DNA of 35,474 bases from Porticoccaceae bacterium (GTDB lineage Bacteria; Pseudomonadota; Gammaproteobacteria; Pseudomonadales; Porticoccaceae). The notes under the pieces were generated by a model, which was given only the letters and a program-made list of their open reading frames with translations, was not told where the DNA came from and made no database searches. The DNA is taken from assembly GCA_029246925.1 (NCBI GenBank), contig JAQWMF010000009.1, forward strand, positions 1-35,474, in the 5' to 3' direction. Numbering within the stretch: the first letter of the stretch is position 1; the number at the start of each line of letters is the position of its first letter. Positions 8,302-16,882 of this stretch are shown in pieces. A program made the translations under genes and the position numbers.

Positions 8302-9438
8302 ATGTATAAATATGATTTTGTTAGGCAATTGGATACAAAGGGTGGGGATAGACGGCAAAATGTTCTACATATAGATTTTACCCTGTTGATTATTCTATTA
8401 GTGCTATGCATGACTGGACTGTTTGTCCTTTACAGTGCCAGTGAACAAAGTATGTATTATGTTAAGCGCCAAGCAACCTTTATGCTCACCGGATTTACTG
8501 GCATGTTAATTGTTGCGCAGTTTCCAGTGCGCTTTTGGGAGCGGTTTGCTGGTCTTTTTTATGGCTCAGCATTGCTTGCCTTAATCGCTGTATTATTCTT
8601 TGGCGTCGAAGCGAAAGGAGCAACCCGTTGGCTCAATCTCGGCTTCGCTAGATTTCAGCCCTCAGAGCTTGCAAAAATTGCGGTGCCTATGATGGTTTCA
8701 GCCTATCTTAGTCGACGCCTTATTCCACCAAAATTGAAACATGTGGGCGGTGCTCTGCTGATTATCGGAATTCCTGCTTTGCTGATTATTCGGCAGCCTG
8801 ATTTAGGCACATCTATTCTGGTATTTACCTCTGGTTTTTTTGTTTTATTTCTTGCGGGCTTAAGAAAACGTTACTTGGTTGGTGCATTTTTTGGCAGCCT
8901 AGCCGCAGCCCCTTTGTTGTGGCTTTATGTTATGCGAGACTATCAAAAACAACGCGTTCTGACTCTACTTTCACCGGAGGATGATAAGTTTGGCGCAGGA
9001 TGGAATATTATCCAATCAACAACTGCAATTGGTTCTGGTGGGCTTTCAGGAAAGGGTTGGACTGAGGGAACGCAATCTCAACTTAATTTTTTACCCGAGA
9101 GTCATACGGACTTTATTATTGCGGTTCTGGCTGAAGAATTTGGTCTTTTAGGGGTGATTAGCCTCTGTACCATCTATCTTTTATTGGTAGGATACTGCAT
9201 GATAATCGCCATTGGTGCACAGTCTCAGTTTGCGCGACTAATGGCAGGCAGCATCAGCCTGACATTCTTTATTTACATGTTTGTAAATATGTCGATGGTA
9301 TCGGGTTTACTCCCTGTTGTTGGTGTACCCTTACCCCTGGTAAGCTATGGCGGCTCTGCAATTGTGACTCTATTTTTTGGATTTGGTATCCTGATGGCTA
9401 TCAGTTCAGAACCTAAACGAATCGGATCTTGGCGTTAA
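8302..9438 (+). CDS. rodA: RodA, SEDS peptidoglycan glycosyltransferase
   Basis: RodA polymerises lipid II into glycan strands for cell elongation, together with PBP2. The 378-residue product is strongly hydrophobic, with about ten membrane segments starting at 29-50 (LLIILLVLCMTGLFVLYSAS). SEDS hallmarks are GATRWLNLG, FQPSELAKIA, the ESHTDFIIAVLAEEFGLLG loop with the conserved catalytic Asp, and the C-terminal PLPLVSYGGSA. It could be confused with FtsW, but its place directly after mrdA and before mltB identifies RodA. The stop codon abuts the mltB start with no gap. Confidence 0.97.
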   Translation: MYKYDFVRQLDTKGGDRRQNVLHIDFTLLIILLVLCMTGLFVLYSASEQSMYYVKRQATFMLTGFTGMLIVAQFPVRFWERFAGLFYGSALLALIAVLFFGVEAKGATRWLNLGFARFQPSELAKIAVPMMVSAYLSRRLIPPKLKHVGGALLIIGIPALLIIRQPDLGTSILVFTSGFFVLFLAGLRKRYLVGAFFGSLAAAPLLWLYVMRDYQKQRVLTLLSPEDDKFGAGWNIIQSTTAIGSGGLSGKGWTEGTQSQLNFLPESHTDFIIAVLAEEFGLLGVISLCTIYLLLVGYCMIIAIGAQSQFARLMAGSISLTFFIYMFVNMSMVSGLLPVVGVPLPLVSYGGSAIVTLFFGFGILMAISSEPKRIGSWR

Positions 9439-10458
9439 ATGAAAACTTTAAAATTTATCTTATTTTCGGTCTGCCTATCAGCGGCAACTATTTGTTCTGG
9501 CGATTATTCACAAAAACCTCAGGCAACAGCGTTTATCGACTTTATGGTTAACGAACACCAATTTGAGCGCGAGCAAGTTGTTGAATGGCTTAGCGCGGCT
9601 GAGCACCAAACATCGATTGTTAAGGCGATGAGTCGTCCCGCTGAAAAGGTGAAGCCTTGGCATGAATATCGAAAGCTATTTGTGTCAGATCTACGCATTA
9701 AAAGAGGCGTTGCGTTTTGGCAACAACATGAGGCCACACTTCAGCGCGCCTATGAGGAATATGGCGTTGACCCTGCAATTATTGTCAGTATTTTGGGCGT
9801 GGAAACCAACTACGGTCGAAATACTGGAAGCTATCGTGTGGTTGATGCATTGAGCACCCTAGCCTTTGATTATTATCACTCAATTGAAAAACGCGAATCT
9901 CGAAAGAAATTTTTCACTGTCCAGCTTGAACATCTTTTCTTATTGGCAAGAGAGCAGAAACAAGATCCCTTAAGCCTGAAGGGTTCCTATGCTGGCGCTA
10001 TGGGTTGGGGTCAGTTTATGCCCAACAGTTACCGTAACTATGCGGTTGATTATGATGGTGATAAATTAGCGGATATCTGGACAAACCCAACGGATGCTAT
10101 TGGTAGTGTTGCTAACTATTTTGTTAAACATGGCTGGAAAAAAGATCAGCCAGTGGCTACCAGAGCTCATATTAAAGAAACTTTTGATTCCGACGGCTTG
10201 AACAAAATGCGCCGCCCTAAAAAAACCATTACTGATCTGGAAAAACAAGGCTTTCAACCCGCACAAAACTATGCCAAAGACAGCTTGGCATTTCCAATGA
10301 TGCTGACCGGAAAATATGGCGATGAATACTGGTTAGGACTGCACAATTTTTATGTTATCGGTCGCTATAACCCTAGAATTAAATACGCAATGGCGGTTTA
10401 TCAGTTAAGTTTAGTGATCCGTGAACAGCGCTGTAAAATTGTCGAAAATTGCGACTAA
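9439..10458 (+). CDS. mltB: Membrane-bound lytic murein transglycosylase B
   Basis: It cleaves the MurNAc-GlcNAc bond to give 1,6-anhydro-muropeptides, trimming glycan strands. The 339-residue protein has an N-terminal hydrophobic signal (about 3-20) and the GH103 lysozyme-like domain. The catalytic Glu122 lies in GVETNYGR, and AGAMGWGQFMPNSYRNYAVDYDGD is the family signature. A Cys at 19 sits in a poor lipobox (ATIC), so lipidation is uncertain and a periplasmic soluble form is possible. The gene starts at the base after the rodA stop. rlpA, which normally separates mltB from dacA, is absent here. Confidence 0.95.
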   Translation: MKTLKFILFSVCLSAATICSGDYSQKPQATAFIDFMVNEHQFEREQVVEWLSAAEHQTSIVKAMSRPAEKVKPWHEYRKLFVSDLRIKRGVAFWQQHEATLQRAYEEYGVDPAIIVSILGVETNYGRNTGSYRVVDALSTLAFDYYHSIEKRESRKKFFTVQLEHLFLLAREQKQDPLSLKGSYAGAMGWGQFMPNSYRNYAVDYDGDKLADIWTNPTDAIGSVANYFVKHGWKKDQPVATRAHIKETFDSDGLNKMRRPKKTITDLEKQGFQPAQNYAKDSLAFPMMLTGKYGDEYWLGLHNFYVIGRYNPRIKYAMAVYQLSLVIREQRCKIVENCD

Positions 10459-10547
10459 TATTTCTGCCAGTAGAATTATTTGAGGCTTTTTAATCCCCAT
10501 CACTCAAGATAGGGAACTACTTGCGCTCAAATACACTCTAAAACTTG

Positions 10548-10585
10548 AATTGACTATTTCACAATTTTCGCTGAAATAGTCAATT
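10548..10585. repeat. 13-bp perfect inverted repeat between mltB and dacA
   Basis: AATTGACTATTTC (10548-10560) and GAAATAGTCAATT (10573-10585) are perfect reverse complements around a 12-base spacer. A further G.U and two A-T pairs could extend the stem. It is AT-rich and not followed by a real T-run, so a classical intrinsic terminator is doubtful. It could end or attenuate the mrdA-rodA-mltB transcript, or act as a dimer-binding operator for dacA. Confidence 0.75.
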
Positions 10586-10597
10586 TAAATGTATTCT

Positions 10598-10652
10598 GTC
10601 ACCTTCCTGAGCATATTCCTTATGGGAACATTATGGTGACTGATGTTAGAAT
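10598..10652 (+). promoter_or_regulatory. Candidate dacA promoter with flanking symmetry
   Basis: TAGAAT at 10647-10652, preceded by TG-T, resembles an extended -10 site and lies 38 bp before the dacA ATG. No good -35 is visible. Immediately upstream, GTCACC (10598-10603) and GGTGAC (10635-10640) form a long-range dyad enclosing TTCC/GGAA. This symmetry overlaps the -35 region and could be an operator. The motifs are seen; the function is inference. Confidence 0.35.
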
Positions 10653-10690
10653 ATGGTCTTTAAAGTTTGTCTGGTTTGGTGTCCCTAAAT

Positions 10691-11866
10691 ATGTTGAAAA
10701 AAAGTTTTTTCTATTCGTTGGTAATTTTTCTTTGCTCCGGCATTATCCATCATGCCGCGGCGAAACAGTTTCTACCCGATGCACCCAAGATAAATGCAAA
10801 AGCTTGGATTATTATTGATGCTGATACTGGGTATGTGATCGCAGAAAATAATGCCGATGAAACACTGCCGCCAGCTAGTCTAGCAAAGATGATGACCACC
10901 TATATAACCTCAAATGAAATTGAGGAAAATCGTCTTAAAGAAGATGATTTGGTGCTTATTAGCGATAACGCTTGGGAATTGGGTGGCGCCAAGACAGATG
11001 GTTCAACGATGTTTTTAAGCCCTAGATCTAAGGTATCTGTTATCGACCTTATGCACGGGGTCATCATCCAATCAGGAAATGATGCCGCCATTGCACTGGC
11101 GGAGCATATCAGTGGTGGAGAGACGGCTTTTGCCGACAATATGAACTTTCAGGCGGAACAATTGGGTATGACAAATACCTACTACATCAATGCTACTGGT
11201 CTTCCTGCTGAGGGCATGGTGACCACTGCAAGAGACCTAACCGTTATCGCCCGAGCTATCATTAATGAGCATCCAGAGTACTACAGTATTTACTCTAAAA
11301 AGTACTTTAGCCATAACAATATTAACCAACCCAACCGCAATCGCCTTTTATGGCGAGATAGCAGTATTGATGGCCTTAAAACTGGACATACTGAAGAGGC
11401 TGGTTACTGCTTAGTAGCTTCATCTAAACGCCGTGGTATGCGATTAATTTCAGCCGTACTGGGCACTAAAAGTGACGAGTCCAGAGCAAGAGAATCGCAA
11501 AAACTGTTCTCTTATGGCTTCAGGCATTTTGAAACTAAAAAGATATACACTGTAGGTGAGGTAATTAAAGAAAATGCCGCCCTATGGTATGGCGAAGAAG
11601 ATTTCTTAAACCTAACAGTTGCCGAAGATATTACGCTGACTTATCCCAGAGGTGAGAAGAAAAATTTAGCGGCTGAAATTACTGTGGATAATGAAATTAA
11701 AGCGCCTATTACTGCCGGTCAGATTCTTGGAAGCCTTGAAGTCACTCTCGATGGAAAATCTATGATTAGCGTACCGCTGGTTGCAGAAAAAGATATTCCT
11801 CAAGCAGGGTTTTTATCCAGAATATTTGATTGGATTTTGCTGTTTTTTACTCAATTAATCTCTTGA
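10691..11866 (+). CDS. dacA: D-alanyl-D-alanine carboxypeptidase (PBP5/6 type)
   Basis: It removes the terminal D-Ala from peptidoglycan pentapeptides in the periplasm. From ATG 10691 (391 residues) it has a signal peptide (MLKKSFFYSLVIFL, cleavage near HHAAA-KQ). The S11 peptidase motifs are present: Ser63-x-x-Lys66 in PASLAKMM, SGN in IQSGNDAA, and KTG in GLKTGHTEEAG. A PBP5-type C-terminal beta domain follows, then an amphipathic membrane-anchoring tail (IFDWILLFFTQLI). The ORF track starts at a TTG at 10667, adding eight residues that would spoil the signal peptide, so I prefer the ATG. ybeD follows within 11 nt, giving the conserved dacA-ybeD-lipB-lipA order. Confidence 0.96.
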   Translation: MLKKSFFYSLVIFLCSGIIHHAAAKQFLPDAPKINAKAWIIIDADTGYVIAENNADETLPPASLAKMMTTYITSNEIEENRLKEDDLVLISDNAWELGGAKTDGSTMFLSPRSKVSVIDLMHGVIIQSGNDAAIALAEHISGGETAFADNMNFQAEQLGMTNTYYINATGLPAEGMVTTARDLTVIARAIINEHPEYYSIYSKKYFSHNNINQPNRNRLLWRDSSIDGLKTGHTEEAGYCLVASSKRRGMRLISAVLGTKSDESRARESQKLFSYGFRHFETKKIYTVGEVIKENAALWYGEEDFLNLTVAEDITLTYPRGEKKNLAAEITVDNEIKAPITAGQILGSLEVTLDGKSMISVPLVAEKDIPQAGFLSRIFDWILLFFTQLIS

Positions 11867-11876
11867 GTTAGTTATT

Positions 11877-12146
11877 GTGTCTGAAGATAAAAAACCGAAA
11901 ATAGAATTTCCCTGCAAGTACCCAATCAAGGTGCTGGGTGAGGCACATCAGGAATTAATTGAGCATGTACTTAGAGTAATGAATACCCATGCCCCAAAAA
12001 TTGCTGAATCGGACTTAAAAATCAGTCATAGCAGTAAAGGTAAGTGGCAGTCGATAACCCTGTTTATTATTGCAACCGGCAAGCCACAACTCGATGCCAT
12101 ATTTGCCGATCTTAAAACTAGCTCTAGAGTCAAAATGGTTCTCTAA
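11877..12146 (+). CDS. ybeD: YbeD/UPF0250 (DUF493) family protein
   Basis: This small 89-residue protein has the ferredoxin-like DUF493 fold found between dacA and lipB in most gammaproteobacteria. The function is not firmly established; a regulatory role in lipoate or cell-wall metabolism has been suggested from context. The family pattern is clear: EFPCKYPIKVLGEAH at the start, SSKGKWQSIT in the middle, and DLKTSSRVKMVL at the end. It uses a GTG start at 11877 with no strong Shine-Dalgarno, 10 nt after the dacA stop. lipB follows 2 nt after its stop, so translation is probably coupled. Confidence 0.93.
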   Translation: MSEDKKPKIEFPCKYPIKVLGEAHQELIEHVLRVMNTHAPKIAESDLKISHSSKGKWQSITLFIIATGKPQLDAIFADLKTSSRVKMVL

Positions 12147-12148
12147 AC

Positions 12149-12811
12149 ATGCCGTCAGGTACTCAAAAATCACGCCTAACAATTCGCCACTTAGGGCTTC
12201 AGGACTTTACTGTTACCTATGAGGCAATGAAGGCCTTTGTCGAACAGCGCGATGACAATAGCGGCGATGAAATATGGTTTCTTGAGCATAATCCGATATT
12301 TACTCAAGGACAGGCTGGAAAACCCAATCATATTCTTGAACCGGGCGATATACCTGTTATTAAAACTGATCGCGGCGGTCAGGTGACCTATCATGGCCCC
12401 GGGCAAATCACAGCCTATTTAATGATTGATCTTAAACGCTTAAAGATAGGTGTTCGAGATTTGGTCACTCTAATGGAACAAGCCATTGTCGACTGTCTTA
12501 AGCACTGGAATATTGAGGCTAGCCCAAGATCTGATGCGCCGGGTGTTTATACCTCTGATGGGCATAAAATTGCCTCTCTGGGTCTTCGCATTAGAAAAGG
12601 CAGTAGCTATCACGGTCTAAATTTTAATATCGATATGGATATGACGCCGTGGCAACGTATCAACCCCTGTGGTCTTGGCGTGGAAATGACTCAACTAGTA
12701 GATCTAGTTAAGCCTTCTCCTAGTAAACATCAGGTAATCGATAAATTAGCTGAACTGCTTCAGCTGGGTCTAGGTTATAATAGCTACCAGCTGGGAAACC
12801 AATCACTATAG
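12149..12811 (+). CDS. lipB: Octanoyl-ACP:protein N-octanoyltransferase
   Basis: LipB transfers octanoate from acyl carrier protein to the lipoyl-domain lysine of pyruvate dehydrogenase and related complexes, the first step of de novo lipoylation. The 220-residue product contains the signature [12 protein letters not shown], the catalytic Lys in [11 protein letters not shown], and the catalytic Cys in INPCGL. Length and order match the family. It begins 2 nt after ybeD and is followed by lipA after 26 nt, so substrate transfer and sulfur insertion are encoded in sequence. Confidence 0.97.
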   Translation: MPSGTQKSRLTIRHLGLQDFTVTYEAMKAFVEQRDDNSGDEIWFLEHNPIFTQGQAGKPNHILEPGDIPVIKTDRGGQVTYHGPGQITAYLMIDLKRLKIGVRDLVTLMEQAIVDCLKHWNIEASPRSDAPGVYTSDGHKIASLGLRIRKGSSYHGLNFNIDMDMTPWQRINPCGLGVEMTQLVDLVKPSPSKHQVIDKLAELLQLGLGYNSYQLGNQSL

Positions 12812-12837
12812 GCTCAGTATTAATCCAAGGAATTTTC

Positions 12838-13818
12838 ATGACATCAAATCTGGTTGATCCACCTAAGAGAACCAAACGACTTCAGCAGGGCGAAAAGCTT
12901 CGCAGTGCGGATAAGGTGGAGCGTATCCCTGTCAAAGTAATTCCCACGACAGAATACCAAAGCAAGCCAGAGTGGATGAGAATTCGCCTAAATGCCTCAC
13001 CTAGAGTCAACCAGATCAAAAGTATTCTGCGCGAGCATAAAATGGCTACCGTGTGCGAAGAAGCAGCCTGCCCTAATCTCCATGAGTGCTTTAGCCACGG
13101 CACGGCCACCTTTATGATTATGGGTGAAATCTGCACCAGACGCTGTCCATTTTGCGATGTGGGTCATGGCAAGCCCAACCCTTTAGATCAGGATGAACCC
13201 TTAAATTTGGCTAAGGCGATTAGTGAGATGGGTTTGAGCTATGTGGTTATTACTTCGGTAGACCGAGACGATTTAAGAGATGGCGGTGCGCAGCATTTTG
13301 CTGACTGTATTCGTGAATCACGCATTCTATCTCCAGATTTAAAAGTCGAGGTTCTGGTGCCAGATTTTCGCGGCAGAATGGATCCTGCTCTGGACATTCT
13401 AACGACAACCCCACCAGATGTGTTTAACCATAATTTGGAGACTATTCCACGCCTGTACAGGGAAGCTCGTCCGGGGGCTAACTATCAATGGTCTCTTAAG
13501 CTATTAAAAGAATATAAAGCGCTGAACCCAGCGGTTCCTACAAAATCAGGCCTTATGGTTGGACTTGGCGAAACTAAGGATGAATTACTGCGAACGCTGG
13601 ACGATTTGCGCGAGCACAATGTGGATATGCTAACGGTTGGACAGTATCTGCAACCTTCAACCAATCATCTTCCGGTTGAGCGATTTGTTCATCCTGATGA
13701 GTTTGAAGAATATACCGAATATGCTGAAAGCATTGGATTTTCTCAGGCGGCCTGTGGCCCTTTGGTTCGTTCTAGCTACCATGCTGATAAGCAAGCGCGA
13801 GGCGAGAATATCACGTAG
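12838..13818 (+). CDS. lipA: Lipoyl synthase (radical SAM)
   Basis: LipA inserts two sulfur atoms into protein-bound octanoate. The 326-residue protein has both iron-sulfur clusters visible. The auxiliary cluster cysteines are Cys73, Cys78 and Cys84 in [12 protein letters not shown], and the radical SAM triad is Cys99, Cys103 and Cys106 in CTRRCPFC. The conserved RSSYHAD tail supplies the serine ligand of the auxiliary cluster. A spaced AAGGA ribosome binding site precedes the ATG. It is the last gene of the dacA-ybeD-lipB-lipA unit and converges on the small gene at 13827 with only 8 bp between stops; I see no terminator there. Confidence 0.97.
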   Translation: MTSNLVDPPKRTKRLQQGEKLRSADKVERIPVKVIPTTEYQSKPEWMRIRLNASPRVNQIKSILREHKMATVCEEAACPNLHECFSHGTATFMIMGEICTRRCPFCDVGHGKPNPLDQDEPLNLAKAISEMGLSYVVITSVDRDDLRDGGAQHFADCIRESRILSPDLKVEVLVPDFRGRMDPALDILTTTPPDVFNHNLETIPRLYREARPGANYQWSLKLLKEYKALNPAVPTKSGLMVGLGETKDELLRTLDDLREHNVDMLTVGQYLQPSTNHLPVERFVHPDEFEEYTEYAESIGFSQAACGPLVRSSYHADKQARGENIT

Positions 13819-13826
13819 GGAACCGA

Positions 13827-14150
13827 CTACTCGTCGACCCAGACCTCTCTTAAAGGCTCACCAAAGTCATCGTAAATAACTTTTTTCTTGGGCCTTTTTG
13901 ACGCTTTAGCGGGCGCTTTAGTGATGCTTTTACGCTTTCTTTCATCAATCTTGGCAACTACATCATTCACATAGGTGCGATTTTTTATGGGGGAGGGGCT
14001 AACAAAAACCGATTTTGCTCTGGGCTGATCAGCGGGCTCCCCAGTTTCACCCTGTTGGCATTTCTTAATTTCACCCCCCTTCCCAAGAAACTCTTCGGTT
14101 TTTTTACGAAGCTCTCGACGCAGAGAATTTTTAGAAATGCCGTTATTCAA
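13827..14150 (-). CDS. Small basic protein of unknown function
   Basis: I do not recognise this 107-residue protein with certainty. It has a TTG start (AGG Shine-Dalgarno 8 nt upstream). The N-terminal segment RRELRKKTEEFLGKGGEIKK is a predicted helix followed by an F-L-x-K-G-G-x-I motif. That motif resembles the short motif in Pseudomonas SutA, an RNA-polymerase-associated regulator, and in other small gammaproteobacterial proteins. The middle is probably disordered, and a Lys/Arg/Ala-rich stretch (70-91) is followed by an acidic end (YDDFGEPLREVWVDE). No membrane segment or signal peptide is visible. It is a single-gene unit, convergent with lipA. The charge pattern suggests a nucleic-acid or polymerase partner, but this is inference. 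Confidence 0.7.
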   Translation of the reverse strand: MNNGISKNSLRRELRKKTEEFLGKGGEIKKCQQGETGEPADQPRAKSVFVSPSPIKNRTYVNDVVAKIDERKRKSITKAPAKASKRPKKKVIYDDFGEPLREVWVDE

Positions 14151-14165
14151 TGAAGTAACCTGATT

Positions 14166-14193
14166 ATTATGGCGCGATTGATCAGTCTAACAA
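14166..14193 (-). promoter_or_regulatory. Candidate promoter for the small basic protein gene
   Basis: On the minus strand TTGTTA (14188-14193) and CATAAT (14166-14171) are separated by 16 bp. The implied transcript would start within about 10 nt of the TTG start, giving an unusually short leader, which lowers confidence. Confidence 0.3.
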
Positions 14194-14385
14194 ATATCAT
14201 AAATTCAAACCATTAGATCGATGGCTTGCAGACAATGCTTTCATATTATTTACCTCTACTGTTAGGCTATAGATTCAGATATTTATCATTAATCTGGCTA
14301 TCCACCCTATTATTAGACTGTAATCAATATATCACTTAATGCTTTATTGATATAAAAGTAGTGTAAAAAGTATAAAAACCGCCTA

Positions 14386-14401
14386 TTTTTCACGTGAAAA
14401 A
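14386..14401. promoter_or_regulatory. 16-bp perfect palindrome upstream of ppa
   Basis: TTTTTCACGTGAAAAA is a perfect palindrome with no spacer. It is flanked by GCC on the left and GGC on the right, which extends the symmetry after a short mismatch. Its centre lies about 73 bp upstream of the predicted ppa transcription start, an activator-type distance. A role as a dimeric regulator site is inferred; I cannot assign the regulator. Confidence 0.5.
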
Positions 14402-14432
14402 GGGCAATATTAAACAAACGCGCATTTTGGGC

Positions 14433-14460
14433 TAGTCAAATTTTAAGTGGCTGGTATAAT
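14433..14460 (+). promoter_or_regulatory. ppa promoter (extended -10)
   Basis: TATAAT at 14455-14460 is preceded by TG-G, a full extended -10 element, 42 bp upstream of the ppa ATG. The -35 region is poor (TAGTCA at 14433-14438 with a 16-bp spacer), as expected for an extended -10 promoter. Together with the palindrome and the candidate minus-strand promoter near 14166-14193, this is the only signal I see in the 350-bp gap at 14151-14501. Confidence 0.6.
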
Positions 14461-14501
14461 CCGCAAACTTTTCTCTGAACGCAATCTATGGATTCTTAAT
14501 A

Positions 14502-15032
14502 ATGAGCTTTAATGACATCCCGGCAGGCAAGGATCTGCCAAACGACATCAACGTGATCATCGAGATACCAGCTAATCACGACCCTATTAAATACGAAGTG
14601 GACAAGGATAGTGATGCTATTTTTGTTGACCGCTTTGTTGCTACACCTATGTTCTACCCAGCCAACTATGGCTATGTGCCTCAGACTCTTTCTGAAGATG
14701 GTGATCCCTTAGACGTATTGGTTGTAACACCTTATCCAGTAATGCCAGGGTCAGTTATCCGCAGCCGAGTTGTTGGCGTGCTTAAGATGAGTGATGAGTC
14801 TGGTATTGATGCTAAGCTATTGGCCGTTCCACATAGCAAATTGACCAGAATCTATGATGACGTTCAAGAAATTGAAGATCTAGATCAACTACTCATTCAA
14901 CAGATTGCTCACTACTTCGAAAACTACAAGGCACTTGAGCCAGGTAAGTGGGTTAAAGTTGAAGGCTGGGATAATGCTGATGCGGCAAGAGCTGAAGTAA
15001 TATCATCACGTGAGCGGTACTTAGCTGAATAA
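14502..15032 (+). CDS. ppa: Inorganic pyrophosphatase (family I)
   Basis: It hydrolyses pyrophosphate to phosphate, pulling biosynthetic reactions forward. The 176-residue product has exactly the E. coli Ppa length. It shows [26 protein letters not shown] near the N-terminus, the metal-binding signature DGDPLDVLV, and the KWVKVEGW block near the end. It is a single-gene unit with its own extended -10 promoter, ending at a strong bidirectional terminator shared with convergent rpoS. Confidence 0.97.
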   Translation: MSFNDIPAGKDLPNDINVIIEIPANHDPIKYEVDKDSDAIFVDRFVATPMFYPANYGYVPQTLSEDGDPLDVLVVTPYPVMPGSVIRSRVVGVLKMSDESGIDAKLLAVPHSKLTRIYDDVQEIEDLDQLLIQQIAHYFENYKALEPGKWVKVEGWDNADAARAEVISSRERYLAE

Positions 15033-15051
15033 TGAGCTGTGCTGCTTTAAT

Positions 15052-15088
15052 GATAAAAAAACCCGACCTAGTGTCGGGTTTTTTTATC
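15052..15088. terminator. Bidirectional intrinsic terminator between ppa and rpoS
   Basis: GATAAAAAAACCCGAC and GTCGGGTTTTTTTATC are perfect 16-base reverse complements around the 5-base loop CTAGT. The GC core (CCCGAC/GTCGGG) is followed by seven Ts on both strands. It starts 19 bp after the ppa stop and ends 15 bp before the rpoS stop, so it serves both convergent genes. Confidence 0.95.
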
Positions 15089-15103
15089 GGCTGGCAATTA
15101 TAT

Positions 15104-16006
15104 TTAGTTGATGTGCTGATCATGATCAGCAAAAATAACTTCGCTGGATAGCCCATTCTTTTTTAGCATGTCATTTAGCCGTCGAAGTGCATCTATTTGA
15201 ATCTGTCTAACCCGCTCACGTGTCAAACCAACCTCGCGGCCAACTTGGTCTAGGGTTTCCTGTTGATGATTGAGTAATCCAAATCGTCGTACAACAACTT
15301 GACGTTGTTTTTCAGGCAGCTGTTCTAGCCAACCTTTTAGCTTATCAACCAAGTTATCATCCCCCGTCACTCTCTCGGGGCTATTGGATTTATAATCAGG
15401 AATGGTGTCTACAAACGATTTTTCATTATCGCCCACCGGAATATCTAGAGAGCAGACGGAGTCATTGAGTTCGAGAATTCTATTAACGGTATCGGCTGGC
15501 TTATCGACCTCATGAGCAATTTCTTCATAGGTTGGCGTATGATCTAGCTTCTGTGCTAATTTACGCGATACTCGCCGATAAATATTAAGCTCTTTAACGA
15601 CATGAACCGGCAGACGAATAGTACGGGTTTGATTCATTAAAGCGCGCTCGATGGTTTGCCTGATCCACCATGTGGCATAGGTGGAAAAACGAAAACCTCG
15701 ATGGGGATCAAACTTTTCGACCGCACGCATAAGACCAAAATTCCCTTCTTCAATTAAATCGAGAAAATCAAGACCCCTGTTGAGATAACAGCGCGCTATT
15801 TTGACAACCAAACGTAGGTTACTCTCAATCATTCGATGACGAGCGGCCTCATCTCCCTGCTGTAATTTGATGGAGAAAAATACTTCTTCATCAGCAGATA
15901 ACAGGGGTGATCGACCAATCTCTTTTAAATAAAGACTAGTGGCATCTACCGTACATGATTTTGAATGATTATTAGCTTTTTGACCAACTACAGACAGTTT
16001 ATCCAT
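15104..16006 (-). CDS. rpoS: RNA polymerase sigma factor RpoS (sigma-38)
   Basis: This is the general stress and stationary-phase sigma factor. From ATG 16006 it has 300 residues. Region 1.2 begins [20 protein letters not shown], region 2 has [42 protein letters not shown], and 2.4 has [19 protein letters not shown]. Region 4 ends with the helix-turn-helix [20 protein letters not shown]. The start is decided by an AAAGGAG ribosome binding site (16016-16022) with a 9-nt spacer to ATG 16006; the ORF track's TTG at 16015 would sit on top of it. The short N-terminus and nlpD just upstream distinguish it from RpoD and RpoH. The conserved nlpD-rpoS order suggests part of its transcription comes from within or upstream of nlpD. 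Confidence 0.96.
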   Translation of the reverse strand: MDKLSVVGQKANNHSKSCTVDATSLYLKEIGRSPLLSADEEVFFSIKLQQGDEAARHRMIESNLRLVVKIARCYLNRGLDFLDLIEEGNFGLMRAVEKFDPHRGFRFSTYATWWIRQTIERALMNQTRTIRLPVHVVKELNIYRRVSRKLAQKLDHTPTYEEIAHEVDKPADTVNRILELNDSVCSLDIPVGDNEKSFVDTIPDYKSNSPERVTGDDNLVDKLKGWLEQLPEKQRQVVVRRFGLLNHQQETLDQVGREVGLTRERVRQIQIDALRRLNDMLKKNGLSSEVIFADHDQHIN

Positions 16007-16142
16007 AACTCGCAACTCCTTTGCAATTCAATAACTCCAATCAGCGAACAGGTGCTCGCCAAAACTTCCCTATTTTTCATAGTCCCTAATTAGATATTTC
16101 TGAAACAGTTCCAGTTCAAACGATAGTACAAATGGCAATACA

Positions 16143-16868
16143 TTATTTTATATAAGCCACAGGATTAATAGGTTTACCGTCCTTCCTTATTTCAAAATAA
16201 AGCCGTCCATTGGATCCTAATTTTGAGATAATCTTACTACCATCGACTACCTGACCTTCTTTAACCAAAAGCTTCTGGTTATGACCATAGGCACTTAACA
16301 AATAGTCTGAGTGTTTTATGATAACCAGTTTACCGTAATCACGCAAACCATCTCCCGCATAAACTACCAAACCCTGTGCTGCCGGTTTCACTGATGACCC
16401 AGCAAGTGCTTGAAAAATAATGCCTTTACGTAAATCTTTTGGATTATACGCCTCAATTATTTTTCCTTCGGTAGGCTTCTGCCAGCGTAGTTTTTTACCA
16501 CTTGGCTTTACCAGAGAATCACTAACCGTTGATTTTTTGGGATTGACTTGGGGCCGCTCAACGATTTTTGGTGCTGTTATTTTGGCCTGTGGCTTAAATT
16601 TTATCTTGGAATCTTTATCTAAATTTAATACCTGCCCCTTACGTAGTCGGTAAGGTTCACTTAGCCTATTTATTCGCGCTAGATCTTTAACATTAAAATC
16701 ATAACGCCAAGCGATAGAGTAAAGCGATTCTCCCTCTTCAACGAGATGGGTCTCAATCAACTGACTTGGCGGTTGCTCAAGATTAACAATGGGCGCATTG
16801 TAGGGAGTACAACCTTGATTTAAGGTTGCTACCAACAGCATTAATGATGACAGCCATATTCTCAACAT
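16143..16868 (-). CDS. nlpD: NlpD-type LysM / degenerate M23 protein (amidase activator)
   Basis: In the family, NlpD binds peptidoglycan and activates the septal amidase AmiC for daughter-cell separation. The 241-residue product has an N-terminal signal ending at Cys20 (TLNQGC), a weak lipobox. A LysM domain (about 42-83, HLVEEGESLYSIAWRYDF...) is followed by a linker rich in K and P, then an M23/LytM domain (about 145-240, VVYAGDGLRDYGKLVIIKH). The catalytic metal ligands are missing: the HxxxD position reads GIIFQA, and the final HxH reads LYFEIR. It is therefore non-hydrolytic, as in E. coli NlpD. It is shorter than the E. coli protein (about 379) because of a shorter linker. It lies just upstream of rpoS, the conserved arrangement. 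Confidence 0.92.
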   Translation of the reverse strand: MLRIWLSSLMLLVATLNQGCTPYNAPIVNLEQPPSQLIETHLVEEGESLYSIAWRYDFNVKDLARINRLSEPYRLRKGQVLNLDKDSKIKFKPQAKITAPKIVERPQVNPKKSTVSDSLVKPSGKKLRWQKPTEGKIIEAYNPKDLRKGIIFQALAGSSVKPAAQGLVVYAGDGLRDYGKLVIIKHSDYLLSAYGHNQKLLVKEGQVVDGSKIISKLGSNGRLYFEIRKDGKPINPVAYIK

Positions 16869-16882
16869 CAGGTCACCTATAT

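Noticed and set aside
10633-10818. 61-residue plus-strand ORF overlapping the dacA start
   Set aside because: Out-of-frame shadow of the dacA signal peptide region.
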